Source: CAYZXU01 sp964482535 (GTDB taxonomy: Bacteria > Desulfobacterota > Desulfobacteria > Desulfobacterales > BuS5). From it: 37,060 nt of DNA. How positions within the stretch are numbered: position 1 is the first letter of the stretch; the number at the start of each line of letters is the position of its first letter. Below, in pieces: positions 24,116-32,284 of the stretch. A model generated the notes under the pieces. It made no database searches, was not told where the DNA came from, and worked only from the letters and a program-made list of their open reading frames with translations. The position numbers were made by a program, and so were the translations under genes. The stretch is taken from positions 1 to 37,060 of the forward strand of contig CAYZXU010000009.1 in the NCBI GenBank assembly GCA_964482535.1. Reading direction: 5' to 3'.

Positions 24116-25204
24116 ATGAGTGAAAATAGGATTTATAACTTTAATGCAGGGCCTGCGGCTCTTCCTGTTGAAGTTCTGGAAGAGATTAAGGACTCTTTTT
24201 TAAACTATTCAGGGTCGGGAATGTCGGTTGTAGAGGTCAGTCACAGATCCAAATGGTTTGATGCTATAATCAATGACGCTGTTGAAAGAACAAAACGGAT
24301 TCTTAAACTTGATGACAGGTTTAAGGTGCTTTTTATTCAGGGTGGGGCAAGTATGCAGTTTTGCATGATGCCTATGAATTTTCTTTCAGACGGTAAATCC
24401 GCCGACTATATTAACACGGGAACATGGTCAACCAAAGCCATTAAGGAAGCTGAGATACAGGGAAAGAAAATAAATGTTGCAGCATCATCAGAGGATAAAA
24501 ATTTTTCATATATTCCTGACCGGTTGAATTTAAACAAGGATGCTGTTTATGTGCATTTAACTTCAAATAATACCATAAAAGGAACCCAGTGGGCTTCATT
24601 TCCCGAAACAGGTGGTGTGCCGATTTTTTCTGACATGTCATCTGATATTATGAGCAGAACTTTGGATGTGGATAAGTTCGGTCTGATATATGCCGGCGCA
24701 CAGAAAAATATAGGACCTGCGGGTGTATGCATGGTTATTGTGCGTGATGATATACTGGCGATGGCCCAGGAGAATCTTCCATCCATGCTTAAATACAACA
24801 CCTATGCCGATAAAAACTCCATGTATAATACCCCACCGTGTTTTGCAATCTATTCTGTCCAGCTTGTGTTGAAATGGCTGGAAGACAAGATAGGCGGAAT
24901 CGAAAAGATGGAAGAGTTAAACAGGAAAAAAGCCAGGCTTCTTTACGATGTTTTGGATTCAGGTGAATTTTACTATGGCACTGCTGAAGCCGGCAGTCGT
25001 TCTTTGATGAATGTTACCTTCAGGCTTAAGGATGAAAAACTTGAAGGGGTTTTTATTGAAAAAGCTCTTGAAAACGGTTTTGGCGGACTTAAGGGGCATC
25101 GTTCCGTGGGAGGCTGCAGGGCATCGATTTATAATGCCACAAGCATGAAAGCCCTTGAAGCTCTTGTGGACTTCATGAAGACCTTTGAAAAAGATCATGG
25201 CTAA
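24116..25204 (+). CDS. serC: Phosphoserine aminotransferase
   Basis: SerC converts 3-phosphohydroxypyruvate to phosphoserine in serine synthesis, using pyridoxal phosphate. The N-terminus NFNAGPAALPVEVL is diagnostic. VSHRSKWF and FIQGGASMQF follow. The PLP lysine lies in YAGAQKNIGPAG near residue 196. The C-terminus holds GLKGHRSVGGCRASIYN. Length (362 aa) is that of the family. AGGAGG supports ATG 24116, and a promoter is likely at 24046-24074. No other serine genes are adjacent. Confidence 0.95.
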   Translation: MSENRIYNFNAGPAALPVEVLEEIKDSFLNYSGSGMSVVEVSHRSKWFDAIINDAVERTKRILKLDDRFKVLFIQGGASMQFCMMPMNFLSDGKSADYINTGTWSTKAIKEAEIQGKKINVAASSEDKNFSYIPDRLNLNKDAVYVHLTSNNTIKGTQWASFPETGGVPIFSDMSSDIMSRTLDVDKFGLIYAGAQKNIGPAGVCMVIVRDDILAMAQENLPSMLKYNTYADKNSMYNTPPCFAIYSVQLVLKWLEDKIGGIEKMEELNRKKARLLYDVLDSGEFYYGTAEAGSRSLMNVTFRLKDEKLEGVFIEKALENGFGGLKGHRSVGGCRASIYNATSMKALEALVDFMKTFEKDHG

Positions 25205-25373
25205 AGACATGTGATAAATGCGATTTTAAAGTTATATTTAATTATGAATGTCCCAATAATACAATATATAGTGTTAGTGTCATAGTGTGGTACACAGATA
25301 TTGTTGTTTATTAATTTTATGCTTAATATCTGATAAAATTAAAAAATTATACTTCAAAAATACTTGACAAGGT

Positions 25374-25402
25374 TTTTGCTGAGTGCTAATTTGGCTCGGA
25401 TT
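25374..25402 (+). promoter_or_regulatory. Promoter of aprBA
   Basis: TTGACA at 25374-25379, a 17-bp spacer, and TAATTT at 25397-25402 with a TG extension one base upstream (TGC at 25394-25396) make a strong extended -10 promoter, as expected for one of the most highly expressed operons of a sulfate reducer. Confidence 0.75.
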
Positions 25403-25601
25403 GGGTGGCATTATCATACTGATTTTAAAAGGTATTGTTGATTTTACTAAATCAAGGTTTAAAAAATTATTGTTGAGTCAGGATGTTATCTCGAGATTTC
25501 TAAAAATTGAACAGATAAGCCTGGACTTTGATGGATGAGATTTTGAGAAGGTCTTTGTAAGAAGGGAGGTGTAAAGAGGAACTATATTTATAATGTACTA
25601 T

Positions 25602-25647
25602 TTTGTTTAAGAGAATGGATTGAATTTGTTTAAGAGAATGGATTGAA
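25602..25647. repeat. 23-bp tandem direct repeat in apr leader
   Basis: Two perfect, immediately adjacent copies (25602-25624 and 25625-25647) of a 23-bp unit starting TTTGTTTAAGAGAATGG lie about 50 bp before the aprB start, inside the transcribed leader. They could bind a regulator or shape RNA structure, or be a recent slippage duplication. Confidence 0.9.
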
Positions 25648-25699
25648 AGCTCAATTTTTTTTAAAAAATAATTAAATGCAAAATTAGGAGGTATATTTA

Positions 25700-26137
25700 A
25701 TGCCAAGTTTTGTAATACAGGAAAAATGTGACGGCTGTAAAGGCGGGGATAAAACAGCATGTATGTATATTTGTCCCAATGATCTGATGGTTTTGGACCC
25801 AAATGCTATGAAGGCTTATAATCAGGAGCCTGATCAGTGTTGGGAATGTTTCTCATGTGTAAAAATTTGTCCCACACAGGCAATTGAAGTAAGAGGTTAC
25901 TCTGACTTTGTGCCTCTTGGAAGCAGCATCATGCCTATGATGGGTACTGAAGATGTTATGTGGACATGTAAATTCAGGAATGGTCTTATCAAAAGATTTA
26001 AGTTCCCCATTCGCACAACAGCTGAAGGCACAGCTAATGCTTATCCGGATTTAAAAGGTAAGGATCTGGACAGTGAGCTTCTTTCCACTGAGGAAGCTGA
26101 CGGAACTACACTTATGACACCTATAGCTATGGCTTAG
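25700..26137 (+). CDS. aprB: APS reductase beta subunit
   Basis: AprB is the iron-sulfur subunit of adenylylsulfate reductase; it passes electrons from the Qmo complex to the flavin of AprA. Two [4Fe-4S] ligand sets are visible: Cys10, Cys13, Cys21 and Cys25, with an insertion, and Cys47, Cys50, Cys53 and Cys57, each followed by Pro. The C-terminal tail after residue 70 is the segment that wraps around AprA. The 145-aa length is standard. AGGAGG precedes ATG 25700. Together with aprA it forms a two-gene operon ended by the terminator at 28215. Confidence 0.97.
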   Translation: MPSFVIQEKCDGCKGGDKTACMYICPNDLMVLDPNAMKAYNQEPDQCWECFSCVKICPTQAIEVRGYSDFVPLGSSIMPMMGTEDVMWTCKFRNGLIKRFKFPIRTTAEGTANAYPDLKGKDLDSELLSTEEADGTTLMTPIAMA

Positions 26138-26202
26138 GAACATTTACTAAAAGACTTTAAATGACCAAATTATAAATTTATTTATGTTAAGGAGGATATA
26201 AT

Positions 26203-28182
26203 ATGGCATTACCGAATAAACCCATGGGTGAACTCAAAGCCGTAAAAGATCCGGAAGTTGAAGAGCGCGAAGTTGATATTCTTATTGTAGGCGGCGGCAT
26301 GGCAGCATGCGGAACAGCTTTTGAGATTAAAAAATGGGCAAGTGATGACACAAAAATTCTTTTGTGTGACAAGGCAGCCATGGAGAGAAGTGGCGCTGTG
26401 GCACAGGGTTTGTCTGCAATTAATACATATATTGGCGATAACACACCTGATGATTATGTTCGTATGGTTAGAAACGATCTTATGGGAATAGTTCGTGAAG
26501 ACCTTATATTCGATCTTGGATGTCACGTTGATGATTCTGTTCATCTGTTTGAAGAATGGGGACTTCCCATGTGGAAAAAAACAGATGACGGCAAAAACCT
26601 TGACGGCAAGAAAGGTCTGAAACAGGGTTCTCTGAAATCAGGCGCTTCACCGGTTAGAACCGGTAAATGGCAGATAATGATCAACGGTGAATCATACAAG
26701 AGAATAGTTGCAGAAGCTGCAAAACTTGCTCTTGGTGATGATAATATAATAGAGCGCTTATTTATTGTTGAACTGCTGCTTGATGCCAACAAAGATAATC
26801 AGATTGCAGGCGCAGTCGGTTTTTCAGTGCGTGAAAACAAGATTTATATAATTAAATGCAAGACAATGATGGTTGCATGTGGCGGAGCTGTTAATATTTA
26901 CCAGCCAAGAAGTGTTGGCGAGGGTAAAGGTCGCGCATGGTATCCTGTATGGAACGCAGGTTCCACATACACAATGTGTATGAAGGTTGGCGCTGAGCTT
27001 ACAATGATGGAAAACCGTTTCACCCCGGCCCGTTTTAAAGATGGTTACGGTCCTGTTGGCGCATGGTTCCTTCTTTTTAAAGCAAAGGCATTAAACGGTC
27101 TTGGTGAAAACTATGCTGCAGGTGATGTTGCCAAAGCAGAGCTTGAAAGATATGCTCCATACGGAACAGCCGCAATAACACCAACATGCCTGAGAAATCA
27201 TCTTATGCTTTTTGAGATGAAGGCAGGTCGCGGTCCGATTATAATGGACACAGTTACAGCACTTTCTGCACTGGGCGAAACAATGAGTAAAAAAGAGCTC
27301 AAGCATCTTGAATCAGAAGCATGGGAAGATTTTCTTGACATGACATGTGGTCAGGCAAATCTCTGGTGCGCTCAGGATTGCGAGCCGGAAAAGAAAAATT
27401 CAGAGCTTATGCCTACAGAACCATATCTTCTTGGTTCACATTCAGGCTGCTGCGGTCTCTGGACATCAGGACCTGATTTTGACTGGGTTCCTGATTCATA
27501 CAAGGTTAAGGCTGCAAACGGCAAGATCTATAACCGTATGACTACAGTTGATGGTCTTTTTACTGCTGGTGACGGCGTTGGTGGCTCTGGTCATAAATTC
27601 TCATCAGGCTCCCATGCAGAAGGTCGTATCACTGCAAAGGCCATGGTTAGATTTGTCCGTGATAATGCAGATTTTACGCCTGCATTAACTCAGTCAACAG
27701 AAGAGCTGGTTGATATGGTTTATAAGCCTGTTCGTGTTTTCCTGGAAAATTATGAATATACAACAGCGGCCGACATTAATCCTAACTATGTAAAACCGTC
27801 AGGAATGGCACTCAGGTTAATGAAGGCAACCCATGAGTATGGTGCAGGAACAGCTACATACTATCAGACCAGCACCAAGTCCCTTGAGACTGTTATGGAT
27901 CTTCTGCAGACAATGCGCGAAGATTGTGAGAGCCTCGCAGCAGGCGATCTCCATGAGCTCATGAGATGCTGGGAAATTATTCATCGAATCTGGACTGTTG
28001 AGGCTCATCTGCGTCATATCCAGTTCCGTAAGGAAACCCGTTATCCTGGATTCTACTATCAGGCAGACTATCCTGGACAGGATGATGAAAACTGGTTCTG
28101 TTTTACAAACTCTAAATATGATCCCAAGGAAGCAAAATGGGATGTATTTAAGAAAGACTATGTAAAGATTATTCCTGATTAA
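26203..28182 (+). CDS. aprA: APS reductase alpha subunit
   Basis: AprA reduces APS to sulfite and AMP at an FAD cofactor, the central step of dissimilatory sulfate reduction, in the cytoplasm. The FAD-binding VGGGMAACG is at residues 29-37. ERSGAVAQGLSAIN follows near 62-75. The AprA/fumarate-reductase-type segment MENRFTPARFKDGYGPVGAW is mid-protein. Near the end come SGCCGLWTSG and GDGVGGSGHKFSSGSHAEGR. The 659-aa length is typical and no residue looks broken. GGAGG at 26191-26195 supports ATG 26203. It is 65 bp after aprB. Codon use looks polished, as expected for a highly expressed gene. Confidence 0.98.
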   Translation: MALPNKPMGELKAVKDPEVEEREVDILIVGGGMAACGTAFEIKKWASDDTKILLCDKAAMERSGAVAQGLSAINTYIGDNTPDDYVRMVRNDLMGIVREDLIFDLGCHVDDSVHLFEEWGLPMWKKTDDGKNLDGKKGLKQGSLKSGASPVRTGKWQIMINGESYKRIVAEAAKLALGDDNIIERLFIVELLLDANKDNQIAGAVGFSVRENKIYIIKCKTMMVACGGAVNIYQPRSVGEGKGRAWYPVWNAGSTYTMCMKVGAELTMMENRFTPARFKDGYGPVGAWFLLFKAKALNGLGENYAAGDVAKAELERYAPYGTAAITPTCLRNHLMLFEMKAGRGPIIMDTVTALSALGETMSKKELKHLESEAWEDFLDMTCGQANLWCAQDCEPEKKNSELMPTEPYLLGSHSGCCGLWTSGPDFDWVPDSYKVKAANGKIYNRMTTVDGLFTAGDGVGGSGHKFSSGSHAEGRITAKAMVRFVRDNADFTPALTQSTEELVDMVYKPVRVFLENYEYTTAADINPNYVKPSGMALRLMKATHEYGAGTATYYQTSTKSLETVMDLLQTMREDCESLAAGDLHELMRCWEIIHRIWTVEAHLRHIQFRKETRYPGFYYQADYPGQDDENWFCFTNSKYDPKEAKWDVFKKDYVKIIPD

Positions 28183-28214
28183 TTTTGGAAATATTTTCTT
28201 AGTCTAACAAACTG

Positions 28215-28249
28215 CCTCCAGGCGCTATTTTTGGTGCCTGGAGGTTTTT
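28215..28249 (+). terminator. Terminator after aprA
   Basis: CCTCCAGGC (28215-28223) pairs perfectly with GCCTGGAGG (28236-28244), followed directly by five T. It ends the apr transcript 33 bp after aprA, so qmoABC needs its own promoter. Confidence 0.9.
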
Positions 28250-28281
28250 GTTAATATGAATTTGTGTTGATTTTTTGCTTT

Positions 28282-28341
28282 GGGCGATATCCGGTTGGGT
28301 GATATCCGGTCATAGGTTTTTCGACCATAGGTTTTTGAGGT
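28282..28341. repeat. Two successive 15-bp direct repeats upstream of qmoA
   Basis: GGGCGATATCCGGTT (28282-28296) is followed at once by GGGTGATATCCGGTC (28297-28311). Next come two further 15-bp units starting ATAGGTTTTT (28312-28326 and 28327-28341). All four units share the same 15-bp spacing, and the block ends at the candidate -35 element of the qmo promoter, which suggests binding sites rather than chance. Confidence 0.7.
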
Positions 28342-28387
28342 TGTAACTTTTTGCTTAAGGTTTTTATGATATCATAGAGCCGGCTCT
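28341..28387 (+). promoter_or_regulatory. Candidate qmo promoter with two abutting palindromes
   Basis: TTGTAA (28341-28346), an 18-bp spacer and TATGAT (28365-28370) form a promoter candidate. The -10 element is the left half of a perfect 12-bp palindrome TATGATATCATA (28365-28376). A second perfect palindrome AGAGCCGGCTCT (28376-28387) shares its first base. A repressor or RNA polymerase competitor could act there. The regulator is unknown. Confidence 0.5.
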
Positions 28388-28544
28388 TAAAATAGAAATT
28401 TTAAGCATAACGTTACGACAGTTTGACTTTAAAGGATATTGTTTAAAAAAAATTCTGTAAACAGAATTTATGAATATATTTAGACCCGAACGAAACGTAT
28501 CAGTTTTTTTAATCAATTTAATAAATAATGCACGGAGGGAGAGC

Positions 28545-29819
28545 ATGACAGACGACAAAGCGGCTCCGGTTAGCGGAAGCATTATGGTTGTTGGGGGAGG
28601 GATTAGTGGGTTAACTACTGCCCTTGAAGCTGCTGAAGTAGGCTATGAGGTTTTTCTTATAGAAAAAAATCCTTGCCTTGGAGGAAGAGTTGCGCAGCTT
28701 AATCAGTATTTTCCAAAGCTATGCCCACCGACCTGTGGTTTGGAGATCAATTTCAGAAGAATTAAAGATAATCCGAGAGTTAGGGTTTTGACTTTAAGTG
28801 AGGTTGAAAAGGTTGCCGGGGTTCCTGGAGATTATGATGTTACAGTCAGGGTTAATCCAAGGTATATCAATGAAAATTGCACATGTTGCGGAGAATGCGC
28901 CAAAGCTTGTGAGGCAGAGATTCCCAATGAGTTTAATTTCGGCATGAATAACAGAAAAAGGGCTTATCTGCCCCACGAGATGGCTTTTCCTGCTCGCTAT
29001 GTTATTTCTCCCGAGGTCAAGGGAACAGATGACGAAAAGCGATGTATGGATGCCTGTAAATACGATGCCGTTGATTTTGATATGGAGACAAAGACCATTA
29101 ATCTAAAAGTCGGCTCTGTTGTATGGACAACAGGCTGGGAACCCTATGATGCAGCAAAGATTGACAACCTGGGTTTTGGCAAGCACAAGAATATTATTAC
29201 AAATATGATGCTTGAAAGGCTTGCATCTCCCAACGGTCCCACAAAGGGGAAGATATTGCGTCCATCTGATGACAAGGGACCTGAAAGCATAGCTTTTGTT
29301 CAGTGTGCCGGTTCAAGGGATGAGAACCATCTCCCCTACTGCTCATATATCTGCTGTATGGCTTCATTAAAGCATGCAACATATATCAGAGCACAGTATC
29401 CCGATGCCAAAATATATATCTTTTATATAGATCTAAGAGCCTCCGGCCAGAGATATGAAAAGTTTTATAAAATGGTTAAAGAGGATGAAAATGTCTTTTT
29501 TATAAAGGGCAAGGTTGCGGAGGTTAGCGAAGAACCCGGGGCAAACATTACGGTTGTTGCTGAAAACGCCTTGACAGGAGAAAAGATAAGACAGACTGTT
29601 GAAATGGTGGTTCTTGCAACAGGCATGCAGCCCACAACAGCGGCTTTAAAGCATCCTGCCGATCTTCAATATAACCCTGAAGGGTTTATAGTGAACGATT
29701 TTGAGAAAGGTGGAATGTTTGCTGCAGGATGCGCCAACAAACCTGCTGATGTGGTATCGTCAAACCAGAATGCTACAGGCATGGCTCTTAAGGCCATTCA
29801 AACCCTGGTGAGGAGGTAA
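28545..29819 (+). CDS. qmoA: QmoA, HdrA-like flavoprotein
   Basis: QmoA is one of two flavoproteins of the quinone-interacting membrane oxidoreductase that feeds electrons to APS reductase. The 424-aa protein begins with a VVGGGISGLTTALEAA dinucleotide fold. PCLGGRVAQLNQYFPKLCPPTCG follows, a QmoA/HdrA signature. A cysteine cluster (CTCCGECAKACE) is near residues 112-123. The C-terminal part has MVVLATGM and GMFAAGCANKPADV, the second FAD contact. In-frame ATG 28470 would add 25 residues, but GGAGGGAG at 28533-28540 fits ATG 28545, and the mature family starts there. It is followed 7 bp later by qmoB. Confidence 0.96.
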   Translation: MTDDKAAPVSGSIMVVGGGISGLTTALEAAEVGYEVFLIEKNPCLGGRVAQLNQYFPKLCPPTCGLEINFRRIKDNPRVRVLTLSEVEKVAGVPGDYDVTVRVNPRYINENCTCCGECAKACEAEIPNEFNFGMNNRKRAYLPHEMAFPARYVISPEVKGTDDEKRCMDACKYDAVDFDMETKTINLKVGSVVWTTGWEPYDAAKIDNLGFGKHKNIITNMMLERLASPNGPTKGKILRPSDDKGPESIAFVQCAGSRDENHLPYCSYICCMASLKHATYIRAQYPDAKIYIFYIDLRASGQRYEKFYKMVKEDENVFFIKGKVAEVSEEPGANITVVAENALTGEKIRQTVEMVVLATGMQPTTAALKHPADLQYNPEGFIVNDFEKGGMFAAGCANKPADVVSSNQNATGMALKAIQTLVRR

Positions 29820-29826
29820 GAAAACC

Positions 29827-32166
29827 ATGGATAAAAAATATGGTGTTTATATCTGCACAGGTTGTGGAATCGGTGATGCTCTGGACATGGAAAGCTTATG
29901 TGAAGTTCCTGAGGAAGAAGGGTTTCCCGTAAAGACACATCCTTTTTTATGCGGAAAAGAAGGTGTTGAATTAATAAAAAAAGATATTGAAGAAAACGGA
30001 ACCAATGCTCTGGTTATTGGAGGCTGTTCACGCAGGGTAAATTTTGATGTTTTTAAATTTGAAGGCTGCGTTGTTGACAGGGTTAATCTAAGGGAACAGG
30101 TTGTATGGTCCCACCCAAGGTCTGAATTTCCGGCTCTTACTGAAGAGCAGAAAGATGATGAAGAGCATTTTGATTCACTTCAGATGCTTGCCGAAGATTA
30201 TATTAAGATGGGCATGGCAAAGATCGAGAAGATTAACCTGCCTGAACCATATAAGCTTGAAACATTTTCTAAAAAGATTCTTGTAATAGGCGGCGGTATT
30301 ACCGGTATTTCTGCTGCCCTTGATGCATCCAAAGCCGGTTATGAGGTTGCAATAGTTGAAAAAGAAGCTTCCCTTGGAGGATATGCCGGCAAAATGCGAA
30401 AGCAGCTTCCTGTTAAAGATCCTTTTGAGGAACTGATTCCTCCAATTATTGCCGATAAAATTAAAGAGGTTGAGGCAGATTCAAAGATTACGGTAAAGAC
30501 AAATACCGTGGTCGCAAGAATTGCCGGTCAGCCAGGCGAATTTACGGTTACTTTAAAAAAACCTGATGAACAGATTCCCTTTGATGTTCCGTTTCCTCTG
30601 CCCGATGAGATGAAGGTGGATGAGAACGGTAAAGAATTCGATGTGGAGAAACTTGCTGAAGTTTATGCGGAGTATAATAAGGGCAAAAATGATATTCTGA
30701 CCATTGATCCTGATGGTGAACTTTTCGGCTCGGTTATTCTTGCAGCAGGCTGGAGGCCTGATGAACTTGAAGGGGAAAAGTATGCTCATCTTGGCGCAGG
30801 CAAGATTCCTGATGTTGTTACAAACAGTCAGTTTGAAGAGATTGCCGCAAAAGGGAAAATTTTAAGACCTTCAGATGGCAAGGAAGCAAAGTCGGTAGTC
30901 TTTGTTCAGAGTCCTGACAAGGGTGATGATGACAGTGACTTTGATTATGCGGGATCGGTCACTAGCCTGGTTGCACTCAAACAGGCCAAATACGTCAGAG
31001 AAGACTATGATGACGGTAAAGCCTATATATTCTATCAGCATATGCGCACTCCAGGTCTTACTGAAAATTTTTACAAGAGTATTCAGCAGGATGAAGGAAT
31101 CTTCCTGACTAAGGGCGAAGTGACAAGTGTTGCAAAAAATGGAGACGGTCTTGTTATTGAAGCTGATAATACGCTTTTAGGTGACAAGATAGAGATAAAA
31201 GCGGATATGGTTGTTCTCGCAGCCGGTATGGTTCCGGTAACCGCTGATGACCCTGTGGTTAATCTTGCATACAGGCAGGGACCTGCATTCAGGGACATAG
31301 GACTTTTTAATGGATATTCCGAATCTAATTTTATATGCTTTCCATATGAAACCCAGAGAACCGGAATATATGCGGCAGGATGTGTAAGAAGAAGCATGAC
31401 CATTGAGGAATCTGTTGAAGATGCAACCGGTGCTGCATTAAAAGCCATTCAATGTATAGAATCCTCTAACAGAGGGGTTTCAGTGCATCCAAGGTCTGGA
31501 GATATGACGTTTCCTGACTTTTTCTTTCAAAGATGCACACAGTGCAAACGCTGTACAGAGGAATGTCCATTTGGCGCCCTTGACGATGATGAAAAAGGGA
31601 CTCCTAAGCCTAATCCCACACGATGCAGGCGTTGCGGAACATGTATGGGGGCCTGCCCTGAGCGTATAATAGGATTTGCCGATTATAATATTGACAGTAT
31701 AGGTTCAATGGTAAAGGCGATAGGCGTACCGTCTGAAGACGATTATGACGAACCGCCCATGAGGATTCTTGCCCTTGTTTGTGAAAATGATGCATACCCT
31801 GCCCTTGATATTGCAGGATTAAACAGACTCAGCTATTCTGCTGATGTACGTTTTATCCCTGTACGATGTCTCGGTTCCGTAAACGTAATCTGGATAAAGG
31901 ATGCTCTCTCACAGGGTATGGACGGAGTTTTTCTTCTTGGCTGCAAACACGGCGATGACTATCAGTGCCACTTTGTCAAAGGCAGTGAACTTGCCGAAAT
32001 CAGAATGCAGAAGATGGGTGATGCACTGGCAAGCCTTGCACTTGAAGAAGAAAGGGTTACACAGTTTGAAATTGCTATTGATGAATATGACAAACTGCCC
32101 AAGATGATAAACGACTTTGTTGAGATGATAGAAGGCATTGGACCTAACCCGTTTAAGGGATTCTAA
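29827..32166 (+). CDS. qmoB: QmoB, HdrA-MvhD type flavoprotein
   Basis: This 779-aa subunit carries an HdrA-like flavin region (VIGGGITGISAALDASKAGY near residue 155, then AAGCVRRSMTIEESV). Two ferredoxin-type clusters start at Cys570 (CTQCKRCTEECP) and near residue 600 (CRRCGTCMGACP). A C-terminal MvhD-like domain (about 640-760) contains CLGSVNVIWIKDAL and LLGCKHGDDYQCHF. It bridges QmoA and the membrane subunit QmoC. AGGAGG at 29811-29816 supports ATG 29827. The order and tight spacing match sulfate reducer qmo operons. Confidence 0.96.
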   Translation: MDKKYGVYICTGCGIGDALDMESLCEVPEEEGFPVKTHPFLCGKEGVELIKKDIEENGTNALVIGGCSRRVNFDVFKFEGCVVDRVNLREQVVWSHPRSEFPALTEEQKDDEEHFDSLQMLAEDYIKMGMAKIEKINLPEPYKLETFSKKILVIGGGITGISAALDASKAGYEVAIVEKEASLGGYAGKMRKQLPVKDPFEELIPPIIADKIKEVEADSKITVKTNTVVARIAGQPGEFTVTLKKPDEQIPFDVPFPLPDEMKVDENGKEFDVEKLAEVYAEYNKGKNDILTIDPDGELFGSVILAAGWRPDELEGEKYAHLGAGKIPDVVTNSQFEEIAAKGKILRPSDGKEAKSVVFVQSPDKGDDDSDFDYAGSVTSLVALKQAKYVREDYDDGKAYIFYQHMRTPGLTENFYKSIQQDEGIFLTKGEVTSVAKNGDGLVIEADNTLLGDKIEIKADMVVLAAGMVPVTADDPVVNLAYRQGPAFRDIGLFNGYSESNFICFPYETQRTGIYAAGCVRRSMTIEESVEDATGAALKAIQCIESSNRGVSVHPRSGDMTFPDFFFQRCTQCKRCTEECPFGALDDDEKGTPKPNPTRCRRCGTCMGACPERIIGFADYNIDSIGSMVKAIGVPSEDDYDEPPMRILALVCENDAYPALDIAGLNRLSYSADVRFIPVRCLGSVNVIWIKDALSQGMDGVFLLGCKHGDDYQCHFVKGSELAEIRMQKMGDALASLALEEERVTQFEIAIDEYDKLPKMINDFVEMIEGIGPNPFKGF

Positions 32167-32182
32167 TAGATCTGTTTTTATA

Positions 32183-32214
32183 TCAGGTCTTAACGCTTAT
32201 TGCGTTAGGCCTGA
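32183..32214 (+). promoter_or_regulatory. Stem-loop between qmoB and qmoC
   Basis: TCAGGTCTTAACGC (32183-32196) can pair with GCGTTAGGCCTGA (32202-32214) with one bulge. It lies in the 118-bp gap between qmoB and the qmoC ATG and lacks a T-tract. It is more likely an mRNA processing or stability element than a full terminator, and could set the ratio of QmoC to QmoAB. Confidence 0.55.
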
Positions 32215-32284
32215 GCAGTAAGTGAAGGCAATTTATATCGGTGGTTGGAATAAAATTCCTGCTGATAAGTTAGGAGGTAATAAT

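Larger units (their letters stand above)
25205..25699. other. 495-bp non-coding stretch with apr promoter and long leader
   Basis: No gene is seen. The first 170 bp are AT-rich without clear structure. A strong promoter is at 25374-25402, followed by a leader of about 290 nt containing the 10-bp palindrome ATCTCGAGAT (25488-25497) and a 23-bp direct repeat (25602-25647). I could not identify a known riboswitch or a Rex or HcpR type site. Confidence 0.6.

Noticed and set aside
25403..25699. Riboswitch in the apr leader
   Set aside because: No known aptamer core could be recognised; only a repeat and a palindrome are visible.
25205..25699. Rex or HcpR binding sites for control of apr
   Set aside because: I looked for TTGTGA-type and TTGT-AA-type palindromes and found no convincing match.
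26209..26544. 111-codon frame antisense to aprA
   Set aside because: Opposite a highly conserved gene whose codon bias explains it.
28470..28544. Upstream start for qmoA adding 25 residues
   Set aside because: No ribosome binding site precedes it, while GGAGGGAG fits the ATG at 28545, where the conserved protein begins.
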